Positions 54,237 to 62,738 of a DNA stretch of 64,000 bases are shown here, piece after piece. Origin of the DNA: Mycolicibacterium mucogenicum DSM 44124 (GTDB taxonomy: Bacteria; Actinomycetota; Actinomycetes; Mycobacteriales; Mycobacteriaceae); contig NZ_CP062008.1 in assembly GCF_005670685.2 (NCBI RefSeq), positions 5,332,001 through 5,396,000 on the forward strand, read 5' to 3'. The position numbers and the translations under genes were made by a program. Each line of letters opens with the position of its first letter. The stretch's first letter is position 1. The notes beneath the pieces were generated by a model, which saw only the letters and a list, made by a program, of their open reading frames with translations, was not told where the DNA came from and did not search any database.

Positions 54237-57200
54237 CCTTTGGCCCCCAAGTTTCGCTGGAACGCCGGCCATTGCAGCGCTTGGACTTTCGGCATGATCT
54301 GTGCGGGATCGACGCCGGAGATGTTCCACGTGTCACCGCCAGGAGGGGGTCCCGGTGGCGGTCCTGTGCCGGTGCCGGCGGCGCCGATCGGCTGCAGGTT
54401 CTTCGGCTCGGTGGACGGTGCGATGTTCGGCAGTCCGACGCCGGCCAGCGCACCACCGAGGGCACCGCCACCGCCACCGGCTGCGCCCGTTTGGTCGTCC
54501 TCGCCGCCTGCGCCTGCCCACGCCTTGGCGTAGCCCGCGCCCCAATTCAGCAGCGCCAAACCGGACTTCACGTTCGGCCACTCCAACGGGTTGGAGAACA
54601 GCGACCCGTCGAGGCCGATGCCCTGTAGGACGCCGGACACCAGCGACTGGCCGAAGGACTGCACGCCGCCGTCGCCGCTGGCGGACTTCTCGGTGCCCTT
54701 CGACTTCTTGTCCAGCACCTCGGTAAGCCGCTGTTCAGCGGTAGCCTGACGATCCTTGGCGGCATCGAGTCGCCGCTGGGCGTTGTCGCGCTTCTTCTCA
54801 GCGGCCTTGCGCTTCTTGTCATTTGGTGCCGAGTTCAGCTCGGCGTTGGCCTCGTCGAGGTCCTTCTGTGCCGCTGCGCTGGCGGCCTTGGTGCGCCGAA
54901 CCGAGGCCTGAGCGGACATCACCTGCGACGCCGATGCGCCGCCGCCCCGACCGCCGGTGCTCTTGCCGTTGTCGCCTCCCGCGAGCGCGATCCATGCGCG
55001 GTTGGGGAACGACGATGCGCCAGCTGCGCCGCCGCCGAACTGGCCGCCGCCCTTCTTGCCGCCCATCTCCACGTTGACGTTGCCGCCGTCGGGATCAACG
55101 ATCGTGCCGGCGGTGTGCCCGCCACCCGGGCCGCCGTTCTCCCAGCCGATCCAGTACGCGGCGACACCGTCCGGCGGGTCTCCGGCCTGGAATCCGCGCT
55201 TCAGCAGTTCCGAGCTCTCGGACGCAGTGGCGAACCGGCCACTGCCACCGGTGATGAAGTTGGCGATCGTCGACTGCGCACCCGAGCAGTCCGTCGAGAA
55301 CGTGTCACCGTTGCCGCCGCCCCAGTTGTACGAGTTCCCAGCGATATTCGACGCGAACGACTTCAGCTCGTCGACGCTAATACCGCCGGATTCGAAGCTG
55401 GTGATCCCGAAGCGGCGCGCGACCTCGGCAAGGATGGCCGTCGACCGTTGGCGCTTCTCCGGCGCGAGCGGAATGTAGGCCTCGCCCTTGGTTGCTTCCT
55501 CGGCGAAGATCGTCCCGGCACCACGGCCCGCGTAGATGCCGGCCGATTGCGGCTTACGAATCTGGCGCAGACCACCGTTGGCCATCGCGACGATCGCCCC
55601 GAATGCACGCGTGGGCAGTACTGGTGGCGCCGGCCCGACCGGAGCCTGCGGCATCTGCGTGACCCGGCCCGCCGCGAGGTTGTTGACCCATTCCCTGAGC
55701 TGGTCGTCGTAGGTCTTGACCTTGACGGCCACCTCGATCGGATTCTTCAGCTGATCCAACTGGGCTTGCAGGTTGGTCAAGCCGTCCGCGCGAACAATGA
55801 TCAGCTTGTCGTTGTCGGTCCGCACCTTGTAGCCGAGCTGCTCGAGCAGCTCGATGGTCTGCTTGCCCAGCGGTGCGTCGACATGGATCTCTTTGTCGTT
55901 GTCGGCGTGGACCTTTTCGCCCAGCGCCTTCAAGGTGGCCAGCGCTTCGTCACCGCCGGGCGTATCGACCTTGATCGCGGTGTTGGTAGGGATCGCGCCG
56001 GTCTGGAACAGCTTGGCCAGCTCGCCGATCTTGCCGCCGGCGTCCGCTAGTTTGCCGCCGAACGCATCGTAGGCGGCCCTAATCTTGTCGACTGACGTGC
56101 CATACCGGGCCGCCAGATCAGCGAACAGCTGCTCGTTGTCAGCGAGCGCCTTGGCCATGTCGGCCCCGGACTGCGACATCGCGGTGGTGCCGTCGCGGAC
56201 TGCTTTCAGCTGTTCACCGAGCGCGACGCTGTTGGCGTTGCTGCCGCTGGCGGCGCCATTTGCTGCGAAGAGTTGGTCGCCGAACCCCTTGGACTGGTCG
56301 ACCGGTTCGGCGGTCTGGGCTTTGGCAGCTTCGATCGCGCGGGTGTGCTGTGACTCGGCCTCGAATGCCGATACAGCCGGGTTCATGGCGTCCATCGCGG
56401 TCTTGAGCGCGTTGGTCTTGTCTGCCGCTGATGCCGTGTTGTCAGCGAGTTTCCGCATGGCGGTGGCCATCTCGTACACACCGGGCGCCGTGTTCGCGGC
56501 GGTGGACTGCACCTGCAGGAACTCGGTGCGGGCCTCGCGCATCTTTCCTGCGAAGTCGCGGCTGCCGCCGCCAGCTGCCTCCAGCTTCGATACGAGCACG
56601 TCGAACGCGGCCTGCGAACCGTAGGTGGTGTCTGTCAGCGACTGCTGGCCCATCTTCAGTTCGTCGAGGGCCTTCCGCGCTTCCTTGGCGGCCTCGGCCT
56701 GCTTCGTGATTCGCTGGTCTTCGGTTTCACCCGGGTCGGTCGCCGCCGAGATGTACGGGCCGATAAGCGGAATCGCACTACCGACCATGCGACCGATGGG
56801 AGCCCAATTCCCGTGATCGCCAGCCGACCGGAACTGGTCGAGGAACGAACCAGTGCGCTCGGATGCTGCCTTGAGTTCGTCAGTCATGGCCGCGATGCGG
56901 CTCACGCCAGCCGATTTCACGTCATCGGTGTAGGCACCGCGGGACCGCATCAGCGCTTCGTTGAGGTCGACCTGGGCCCGGCGGGTGTTGGTGACGGCGT
57001 CTTGGTAGTTCTTCAGTGATCGGGATGCAGCTTCGTTCTTCGAGCTGATCGCCGCGAAGGCGACCCCGGCACCGACGAGGGCGGCGGAGAATGGGCCACC
57101 GAGAGCACCGATCACGCCGCCGACAGCACTGCCCAGGCCACGGATGCCTGTGGTGACTGCGCCGACAGCGCCGTTGGCTCCAGCCCCGGCGAGCACACGG

Positions 57201-58669
57201 AGCGACGACGCGGCCCCCGACAGCATGGTCGGTGCCCCGATGAAGGCGTTCATCGTGCGGCGGAACGTCTGAGAGTTGGTGTTCAGCGCGGTCATTGCTC
57301 GCGACGCGGCGGACAGGTGAGGCGCGGCGTTGCCGAGGTTGCGGAAGTCGCCGACTATCGACGCCATGCCGGCGCGCACGTGAGCGCTGCTCGTGGTGAC
57401 TTGCTGCCGCACCGCGCCGAGGCCGGTGTTGATCGGGGTGAAGACAGTGCCCAGCCGTCCCATGATTGCGGGAACGGTCTTGAAGGCCAGCCACGCCAGC
57501 GCCGCGGTCTTCACCAGACCGGTGTTCTCTGCGAGTAGTCGCGCCAACTGTGAGATCGGCGGGATCACGGCCGCGGACCATGTCCGTGACGCGTCGTAGA
57601 GGCTGCCGAACAGCGGCGGCAGCGCCGACAGAACCGGCTCCCACGACTTCAGCTGCTCGCGGCCGTCGGCGAAGAACTTCGACAGTTTCGCTTGCCCGTC
57701 AGCGGAATTGAGGAATCGAGCGAGCGCGTTCGATCCCTTGTCCAGCGCGCCAAGCAGGCCTTCGCCGCCGCCTGCCGCTTTGGTGAGCGCGGTGAACGAC
57801 TGGCCGACGCCCAGCAGCGTGCGGCCCAGATGCGTGGTCCCGGTCAGGCCGTCGTTGATCCACTTGTTCAACCGGCCATCAGCGTCAGCAGCGGTGGCGA
57901 ACGCGTTGAATCGCACCGCGAGATCACTGACCGCCGAACCCAGGCGAGGCACTGAGTCCGATCCTGCGGACGCCAGGGTGCCAAATGCGTTGACGAGCGG
58001 TGCAATTGCTGCGTTGGCGCGGTTCTGTGCGTCGGCGGTGTTCCCGAAAATCCGATCCAGGAAGCCCTGCGTCGACGACGACGAGCCCACGCGCAGCATT
58101 TCACGGATGCTGTTGTTCCAGGCGCGGCTGGTCTTGTCCATCCCGGTCGTCAGTGTCGGCAGGGTCTTGTTGCCGAACCTGGTGAAGTCGCCGTCGACTT
58201 CGCGGAACACGTTGCCGCGCGCGGTGTTCTGTAGCTTCTTGAACTCGTCGTGGAACCCGACCACCGCGGTCATCGCGCGCTTGGCGTTGGGCTCCATGTC
58301 CTTCATGGCCTCGGCGGCCTTCTTGATGTCCTTCGGGTCACCGCTCTCGGCGGCCTTCCACATCTCCTTGAACGAGTCACCGAGGCCTTGCGTGGCGAGC
58401 TTGAGGGTGCCCAGCGCGGCGCCGCCGGTGGCCACCACACCGGGCAGCACCAGGCCCGTCTGTGCGACCTGCTGGATCGCCCCCGCCACCGTGGTGAGCG
58501 CAGTCGCGACAGCCGGGAGGCTCCCCACGCCGATCCCGCCCAGCGCCACCTTCATCTCGCGACCGAAGGCAGCGCCGGCCTCCGAGCCCATCTGCTGACC
58601 GATGCGTCGTCCCGACGCCCTGGCATCGCGCTCAGAATCGTTGAGGGCACGCTTGATGTCGCGCCGCAT
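54233..58669 (-). CDS. tape measure protein with NlpC/P60-like domain
   Basis: 1478 residues from ATG 58669. N-terminal helical, Ala-rich segments and hydrophobic helices (AVATALTTVAGAIQQVAQTG, GAVTTGIRGLGSAVGGVIGA) set tail length and can form a membrane channel. Around residues 1095-1225 is a cysteine-peptidase-like domain with DCSGAQ and GGGHTAGTIVDP, as in NlpC/P60 hydrolases that help DNA entry. A coiled-coil (KDLDEANAELNSAPNDKKRK) and Gly/Pro-rich end follow. The true N-terminus probably lies 17 codons upstream at a non-canonical ATT (58720), because IPELATAWVTLAISGQG is in frame. Confidence 0.93.
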   Translation of the reverse strand: MRRDIKRALNDSERDARASGRRIGQQMGSEAGAAFGREMKVALGGIGVGSLPAVATALTTVAGAIQQVAQTGLVLPGVVATGGAALGTLKLATQGLGDSFKEMWKAAESGDPKDIKKAAEAMKDMEPNAKRAMTAVVGFHDEFKKLQNTARGNVFREVDGDFTRFGNKTLPTLTTGMDKTSRAWNNSIREMLRVGSSSSTQGFLDRIFGNTADAQNRANAAIAPLVNAFGTLASAGSDSVPRLGSAVSDLAVRFNAFATAADADGRLNKWINDGLTGTTHLGRTLLGVGQSFTALTKAAGGGEGLLGALDKGSNALARFLNSADGQAKLSKFFADGREQLKSWEPVLSALPPLFGSLYDASRTWSAAVIPPISQLARLLAENTGLVKTAALAWLAFKTVPAIMGRLGTVFTPINTGLGAVRQQVTTSSAHVRAGMASIVGDFRNLGNAAPHLSAASRAMTALNTNSQTFRRTMNAFIGAPTMLSGAASSLRVLAGAGANGAVGAVTTGIRGLGSAVGGVIGALGGPFSAALVGAGVAFAAISSKNEAASRSLKNYQDAVTNTRRAQVDLNEALMRSRGAYTDDVKSAGVSRIAAMTDELKAASERTGSFLDQFRSAGDHGNWAPIGRMVGSAIPLIGPYISAATDPGETEDQRITKQAEAAKEARKALDELKMGQQSLTDTTYGSQAAFDVLVSKLEAAGGGSRDFAGKMREARTEFLQVQSTAANTAPGVYEMATAMRKLADNTASAADKTNALKTAMDAMNPAVSAFEAESQHTRAIEAAKAQTAEPVDQSKGFGDQLFAANGAASGSNANSVALGEQLKAVRDGTTAMSQSGADMAKALADNEQLFADLAARYGTSVDKIRAAYDAFGGKLADAGGKIGELAKLFQTGAIPTNTAIKVDTPGGDEALATLKALGEKVHADNDKEIHVDAPLGKQTIELLEQLGYKVRTDNDKLIIVRADGLTNLQAQLDQLKNPIEVAVKVKTYDDQLREWVNNLAAGRVTQMPQAPVGPAPPVLPTRAFGAIVAMANGGLRQIRKPQSAGIYAGRGAGTIFAEEATKGEAYIPLAPEKRQRSTAILAEVARRFGITSFESGGISVDELKSFASNIAGNSYNWGGGNGDTFSTDCSGAQSTIANFITGGSGRFATASESSELLKRGFQAGDPPDGVAAYWIGWENGGPGGGHTAGTIVDPDGGNVNVEMGGKKGGGQFGGGAAGASSFPNRAWIALAGGDNGKSTGGRGGGASASQVMSAQASVRRTKAASAAAQKDLDEANAELNSAPNDKKRKAAEKKRDNAQRRLDAAKDRQATAEQRLTEVLDKKSKGTEKSASGDGGVQSFGQSLVSGVLQGIGLDGSLFSNPLEWPNVKSGLALLNWGAGYAKAWAGAGGEDDQTGAAGGGGGALGGALAGVGLPNIAPSTEPKNLQPIGAAGTGTGPPPGPPPGGDTWNISGVDPAQIMPKVQALQWPAFQRNLGAKG

Positions 58670-58741
58670 CCCCTGGCCGGAGATGGCGAGTGTTACCCAC
58701 GCTGTGGCTAGCTCAGGAATGATTCACTCTCCCAACAATTT

Positions 58742-59146
58742 TCAGTTGCTCATGGTTGCGGCAATGGTCGGCAACATGGCCGCGATCTTCTCGTCGCTCC
58801 ACGCCGCAGCCGGTGCGGCGACGTCTGCGCCGGGGCGTGGGATCGGGTCCGGAAAGTCCGGTTTCCCTTCGAAATTCGCGCGCCGGAAGTACCAGGTGAG
58901 GACTTCGATCTTGTCGATCAGTACGGCAGTCAGATGTTCCTTGGTGTCCCAGGCCTCGCCACGTTCACGCTCTTGCTCTTGCTCGATCGCATCGCGTAGT
59001 GAGGTCCCCGTCGGGGGGTGGTCCACGTAGTCGGCCAGACCCTGCCAGCCCAGTTCGTCGAGGGTCAGCCGGTCCCGGATCAGGTCCCGCCGCAGTGGGC
59101 CGGCGAACAGCTCGTCATGGACGATCCGGGCCAGCCGACCTATTCC
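58742..59146 (-). CDS. tail assembly chaperone, T part made by -1 frameshift
   Basis: 135 codons, from the slip site to the stop at 58742, read GGIGRLARIVHDELFAGPLR and onward, with a helical middle (DLIRDRLTLDELGWQGLADY) and KIAAMLPTIAATMSN at the end. It has no start of its own. It is expressed as the C-terminal extension of the upstream chaperone through a -1 slip at GGGGGAA. G and GT proteins chaperone the tape measure protein and are made in a fixed ratio in siphoviruses. Confidence 0.85.
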   Translation of the reverse strand, partial: GIGRLARIVHDELFAGPLRRDLIRDRLTLDELGWQGLADYVDHPPTGTSLRDAIEQEQERERGEAWDTKEHLTAVLIDKIEVLTWYFRRANFEGKPDFPDPIPRPGADVAAPAAAWSDEKIAAMLPTIAATMSN

Positions 59147-59628
59147 CCCGCGGCTACACCCTCGGGTTCGTCGGTGCCGGCGGAAGTCCAGGCCTTCCAC
59201 AGCTCGGCGAAGTCGTCGGGACCGTCGACCGGGCACGGCCGCGAGTCGATGAGTTCCTGCGCGGCTTCGCAGGCGCCGCGGTCGATCGCGGCGGACTCGA
59301 TGTCGAAGTCCGTCTCGAGATGCCGGATGCTGCGCAGGAATTGCTTCGAGTAGATGTCCCGGAATTGGCGCAGCGCAACCACTTTCCCGTCCGAGTAGGT
59401 GTGTGTGTAGAGCTCAGCGCCTGCGGGGTAATGCTGCGACCAGTCGTAGTCAGGATCCCCGGGCGCCGGCTCAGGCAACGAGGCGCGCGCATCGTCGCCA
59501 GCCTGCGCGCGGGCGTCGGCCAAGGCCGCGCCAGCGGGCAGGGGTTCACGTGCCATGGCCGACGCGTATTCGGCTCGGTCGTCTGAGATTTCGATTTCGG
59601 CGGACTCTTGGTCGTGCTTCTTCGCCAT
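59140..59628 (-). CDS. tail assembly chaperone, G part
   Basis: 162 residues from ATG 59628 (MAKKHDQESAEIEISDDRAE), acidic and Ala-rich, with the conserved RQFRDIYSKQFLRSIRHLET segment typical of mycobacteriophage G proteins. It stops at TAG 59140-59142, three bases after the slippery GGGGGAA; a -1 shift there gives the longer GT product. It is placed directly upstream of the tape measure gene. Confidence 0.85.
   Translation of the reverse strand: MAKKHDQESAEIEISDDRAEYASAMAREPLPAGAALADARAQAGDDARASLPEPAPGDPDYDWSQHYPAGAELYTHTYSDGKVVALRQFRDIYSKQFLRSIRHLETDFDIESAAIDRGACEAAQELIDSRPCPVDGPDDFAELWKAWTSAGTDEPEGVAAGE
59143..59149 (-). promoter_or_regulatory. -1 programmed frameshift slip site (GGGGGAA)
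   Basis: On the minus strand GCG GGG GAA TAG in the G frame becomes GGG GGA ATA GGT after a -1 slip, which continues into the T frame. The slip site is directly before the G stop codon, and the T frame has no start codon. This is the expected arrangement for siphovirus chaperone genes. Confidence 0.75.
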
Positions 59629-59671
59629 ATTGATTTCACCTTGGGCTCTCACCTTGGCTGTGTGGTGAAGC

Positions 59672-59709
59672 CTCCCCGTGCCGCGCCAAGGTGTTTACGG
59701 CACGGGGAG
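59672..59709. terminator. hairpin between lipoprotein gene and chaperone gene
   Basis: A perfect 12-bp stem (CTCCCCGTGCCG at 59672-59683 with its complement at 59698-59709, 14-base loop) lies 44 bases upstream of the G gene on the minus strand and just upstream of the plus-strand lipoprotein gene. It has no T-tract. It may attenuate late transcription entering from the major tail gene. Confidence 0.5.
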
Positions 59710-59753
59710 ACGATTGGGGAATGCAGCCTGTGAGGTGGCTGTACATTCGCGGG

Positions 59754-60212
59754 ATGAAGAGTCGAGTGCTTGCAATTGCCGCAGCTGCGGCTGTCCTAGC
59801 CGCGTGTGGCGGCGAGACGCCTCATTCGGTGGGAACGACGACCGCCGCCGCTACGGCGGCAACGTCGACCATCACACTCGGGCCGATCACAACTTGGCCG
59901 GCGTGGGGAAAGTACGGGCAGGAGCTGCTCGCCATGTGTGGCGAGTCTGACTGGTCGTGTGCGGCCCAAGCGGTCGACGAACTGGCCCAGAAGGCAAAGC
60001 AGCTTCCGGCGTGGCCGGAGTCGAATGGTGCGTCGCCGGACCGCGTATTGGCCTGGTACAAGGACGATTACAGCAAGTACACGACCAACCACTGTGACGC
60101 GCCACCACCCCGTCCTGCCGACAACGTCGCCTGGTGTGCGGTTGCAGAGCAGAGCCTCCCGACCCAGCTAAAGACGGTTCGCTCAGCGCTAGATCGTGCG
60201 GTGGCGGGGTAG
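59754..60212 (+). CDS. putative lipoprotein (prophage moron, lysogenic-conversion candidate)
   Basis: 152 residues from ATG 59754. The signal MKSRVLAIAAAAAVLAACGG contains a lipobox LAAC with Cys18 as the lipidated residue. A Thr/Ala-rich linker (GTTTAAATAATSTITLG) and a small domain with Cys pairs (LAMCGESDWSCAAQAVDELA, then CDAPPPRPADNVAWCAV) follow. It is the only plus-strand gene in the late region and is flanked by two strong hairpins, as expected for a separately expressed gene. Upstream in-frame ATGs at 59691 and 59721 are less likely starts. Confidence 0.8.
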   Translation: MKSRVLAIAAAAAVLAACGGETPHSVGTTTAAATAATSTITLGPITTWPAWGKYGQELLAMCGESDWSCAAQAVDELAQKAKQLPAWPESNGASPDRVLAWYKDDYSKYTTNHCDAPPPRPADNVAWCAVAEQSLPTQLKTVRSALDRAVAG

Positions 60213-60226
60213 TTCCCTCCGCGGTT

Positions 60227-60260
60227 CGGTGGCCGCGTCCAATTGCGGACGCGGCCACCG
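60227..60260. terminator. bidirectional hairpin between lipoprotein and major tail genes
   Basis: A perfect 14-bp stem (60227-60240 with 60247-60260, six-base loop) is followed on the plus strand by GTTTTG. It lies between the convergent stops at 60212 and 60268. It would terminate the lipoprotein transcript and could act on late transcription. Confidence 0.75.
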
Positions 60261-60267
60261 GTTTTGC

Positions 60268-61137
60268 CTACGGAGCCGGGGCGACCGAGACGGTGGCGCC
60301 GGTCGGAGCCAGGTTGGTGCCATCGACCGAGATCGACGGGACGCCGGCCGTGGTGACCTTGACCGTCCAAGGGCCGCCAGCCGAGCCGGTGACGACCGCA
60401 GCGGTGACGCCCGGCAGAGCTGCCACCGCGGTCTGGAACGCCGCGTTGGACGAGTTGTAGGCGATCGTGGCGTCGTTGGCGCCGACGGTGAAGTCGAACG
60501 AGCCGCCCGTCGCCGCCGTCCCGCCGAGCGACACGATGACCGTGGTCTCGACGAGCTTGTCGTCCAGCTCGGTGGTCTCGTACCAGGTGTTGCCCGCGAG
60601 GTCGGGGAACAGGTCGAGGGTGACCTCGTAGACCTGCCAGTCCTTCGACTGGTAGATGATGTCGCCGGTCTCTGCGACCTGGGCATCGGGGAAACGGGTG
60701 CGGACCTTGTCGTTGCCGTCGATGGTGTCCACAACGTACGAGGCGTGCTCGAGCATGTCGGAGTTGGACCGGACGTCGATCAGGGTGCCGTGCAGCGCCG
60801 TCGCGGCGGTCACCTCGACGTTGCCGTCGCCGAACATCATCTTTTTGGCTTCGGGCGACTTGGGCTCGATGAGCACGAACTTGGCGGTGTCGTCCTTACC
60901 GGTCTGCAGGCCACGGACCTTGTCGCCGTTCCAGTCCTTTTTCTTCTCCTGGTCCCGCTTCATGGACATGGTCAGGCCGGTCTCATCGCAGCCACCGATC
61001 CGGGAGTTCCAGCCCGGGATCGACGGCATCGCGTCGGACGGCTTGACGGGCAGCAGTGTGCCCAGTGGGAACCGGCGGATACCGCCGGCCTGACCGGGCT
61101 TGAACACTCCGGTGTTCTTCACATTGGTGTGCGCCAT
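60268..61137 (-). CDS. major tail (tube) protein
   Basis: 289 residues from ATG 61137 (MAHTNVKNTGVFKPGQAGGI), preceded by an aggaggg ribosome site. The N-terminal domain is beta-rich with a conserved EVTLDLFPDLAGNTWYET segment. The C-terminal ~90 residues (TVIVSLGGTAATGGSFDFTV ... NLAPTGATVSVAPAP) look like an added Ig-like domain. Its position between the tail terminator and the chaperones fixes the role. Confidence 0.85.
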   Translation of the reverse strand: MAHTNVKNTGVFKPGQAGGIRRFPLGTLLPVKPSDAMPSIPGWNSRIGGCDETGLTMSMKRDQEKKKDWNGDKVRGLQTGKDDTAKFVLIEPKSPEAKKMMFGDGNVEVTAATALHGTLIDVRSNSDMLEHASYVVDTIDGNDKVRTRFPDAQVAETGDIIYQSKDWQVYEVTLDLFPDLAGNTWYETTELDDKLVETTVIVSLGGTAATGGSFDFTVGANDATIAYNSSNAAFQTAVAALPGVTAAVVTGSAGGPWTVKVTTAGVPSISVDGTNLAPTGATVSVAPAP

Positions 61138-61244
61138 AGTGATTCCCTCCTGTTGGGGGTTCGGCCCCACGGTGTGAGGGCACGACGGTGAACCCGGCAC
61201 CAGGGTTCTGGCGTCGGGGGTGAAAAACCTTGGCTGAGTGGGTG

Positions 61245-61667
61245 TTACACGGTCAGGACAGTGGACTGCACTGTCCAGGTGACCGTCACCTGATACCGGT
61301 AAGCGTCCGGCATGTCAGGGTCTTTAGATGGGAACGGGCCGTTGATTTCACACGGCTCGGTGACGGGCTGCTGGCCGTCGATCAGCCGGTCGGGTGCTGC
61401 GCGCCACACCATGGCCAGCTGGTGCGCGAGCTGCGAGCAGCGCATGTCGTCGACGAGGTCGTAGACCTCTCCGATGACCTGGCCCCACATCGTGCGCCGG
61501 CAGATTTCTCCACCGGGCAGGGGGACGAGCTTGATGAACTGCTCAGGCATCGGTGACGGTGTCTCGGTGCCGATGTCGATGCCGGTGACACCGAAGTCAG
61601 GCAGCCCTTGCAGCGCGGCGCTGCGCGCCACGGTTGCGAGGTCCGGGAACTGCACATAGTCAGTCAC
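61245..61667 (-). CDS. tail terminator/completion protein
   Basis: 140 residues (MTDYVQFPDLATVARSAALQ; then VKLVPLPGG-like FIKLVPLPGGEICRRTMWG). The beta-alpha pattern and position between the connector genes and the major tail gene match the tail terminator of siphoviruses. It overlaps the upstream gene by four bases. Confidence 0.75.
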   Translation of the reverse strand: MTDYVQFPDLATVARSAALQGLPDFGVTGIDIGTETPSPMPEQFIKLVPLPGGEICRRTMWGQVIGEVYDLVDDMRCSQLAHQLAMVWRAAPDRLIDGQQPVTEPCEINGPFPSKDPDMPDAYRYQVTVTWTVQSTVLTV

Positions 61668-61966
61668 TGGAACCTCGCGCCCCCCAGGCCGAGCTTGCCT
61701 CCAGCTGCCAGCGCCCGTTGCAGCGCATGGGTTTTCGCCTCGTGCTTCTCAGCCCGTTCACCCGTGGTGTGGACGCGGTACCGTGCCCGGTGCCCGTCGG
61801 TGCCATCCTCGATTTCGTAGTACGGCTCTGTCGCGGGTGGAGACGTCGTCGACGGGACGCTGTTCGCCGCCAGCATCAACGTGGTCGAAGGCTTCAGCAC
61901 GAGCTCGCGCGCACCAGCGGATGTCAGCAGCAGGTCGAAACCCGCCTCATTCCAATCGATTTTCAT
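61664..61966 (-). CDS. head-tail connector/neck protein
   Basis: 100 residues from ATG 61966 (MKIDWNEAGFDLLLTSAGAR). This small, charged protein is of the kind found between capsid connectors and the tail terminator (HK97 gp10-like position). The C-terminal TTGERAEKHEAKTHALQRAL helix leads to a basic end. The start shares one base with the upstream stop. Confidence 0.7.
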   Translation of the reverse strand: MKIDWNEAGFDLLLTSAGARELVLKPSTTLMLAANSVPSTTSPPATEPYYEIEDGTDGHRARYRVHTTGERAEKHEAKTHALQRALAAGGKLGLGGARFQ

Positions 61967-62355
61967 CAGCCGACTCGTTTCAGCTCGACCACGAGCCGAC
62001 GCGGGGCGTACCCGAACGGTCCGTGGTTGAAATCGTGCGGCAGGCCACTCACTTCGAAGCGCACAGAGACCGGATTGCCGTTGCCGTCGACCTTGTTGGT
62101 GGCGAAGGTGAATCGGTCTCGCTGGTCCACCGACACTGCTGCATCGACCACCAGGACCCGATCGGCGATGACGATATCGCCGCCGGTCGGGCCCTGTGCT
62201 GGTTCGGTCGATGTCGGGTCCCACCAGGAGCACGCCACCGGTACCGGGTCGTCCCAGTCGGGTGTGGCATTCCCGTGGCCGTTCACCGCACCCGGCTTGT
62301 ACGCCTCGTGCTGGCAGGTGAACGGCAACGGGAAATACCTTGCGAGGCTCACCAT
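61966..62355 (-). CDS. head-tail connector (stopper-like) protein
   Basis: 129 residues from ATG 62355 (MVSLARYFPLPFTCQHEAYK). It is beta-rich, with VLVVDAAVSVDQRDRFTF and SVRFEVSGLPHDFNHGPFGY. Position and size suggest the head-completion (stopper) protein. A longer upstream start is possible but would extend inside the preceding gene. Confidence 0.7.
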   Translation of the reverse strand: MVSLARYFPLPFTCQHEAYKPGAVNGHGNATPDWDDPVPVACSWWDPTSTEPAQGPTGGDIVIADRVLVVDAAVSVDQRDRFTFATNKVDGNGNPVSVRFEVSGLPHDFNHGPFGYAPRRLVVELKRVG

Positions 62356-62738
62356 TTCGATGTGCCCACATTCCCGACCGTGCGGCGGCACCGGAATGGG
62401 CCGAGCTTCATGCGGTCCTTCTTCGACAGCCAAGGCTCGCCGTCGCTGATGTCCGAGTCGAATTGCCGGTTCACCTGGAAGGGACCCATCACCGCGTTGA
62501 CAGATGCCACCGCCGGGTCGGGAGCCTCATCCGGCCCGTACTTGAGGCCGAATACGCGCGCAACCATGCGGGAGACGACACGCACCACCGGTCCAGGGAT
62601 TGGATCGGTGGGTGTGCACAAAAGAAACCCCACAACGAGGTCGGAGGCTTCCTCAAGAAGGCCGCGCACGCGGGCCGTCTCGTCAGCCGTCAGATCCCGG
62701 CCCAGGCGTGCTACGACGTCCGCGGCGTCCGCGAGCAT
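62349..62738 (-). CDS. head-tail connector (gp6-like) protein
   Basis: 129 residues from ATG 62738 (MLADAADVVARLGRDLTADE). It is mostly helical (RVRGLLEEASDLVVGFLLC, then VVRVVSRMVARVFGLKYGPD), the typical pattern of HK97 gp6-like connectors. It overlaps the acidic gene upstream by 56 bases. Confidence 0.78.
   Translation of the reverse strand: MLADAADVVARLGRDLTADETARVRGLLEEASDLVVGFLLCTPTDPIPGPVVRVVSRMVARVFGLKYGPDEAPDPAVASVNAVMGPFQVNRQFDSDISDGEPWLSKKDRMKLGPFRCRRTVGNVGTSKW

Noticed and set aside
58742..59236. T chaperone as an independent gene starting at 59236
   Set aside because: The N-terminal part of this frame is antisense-like Arg-rich sequence inside the G gene. The -1 slip site explains expression.
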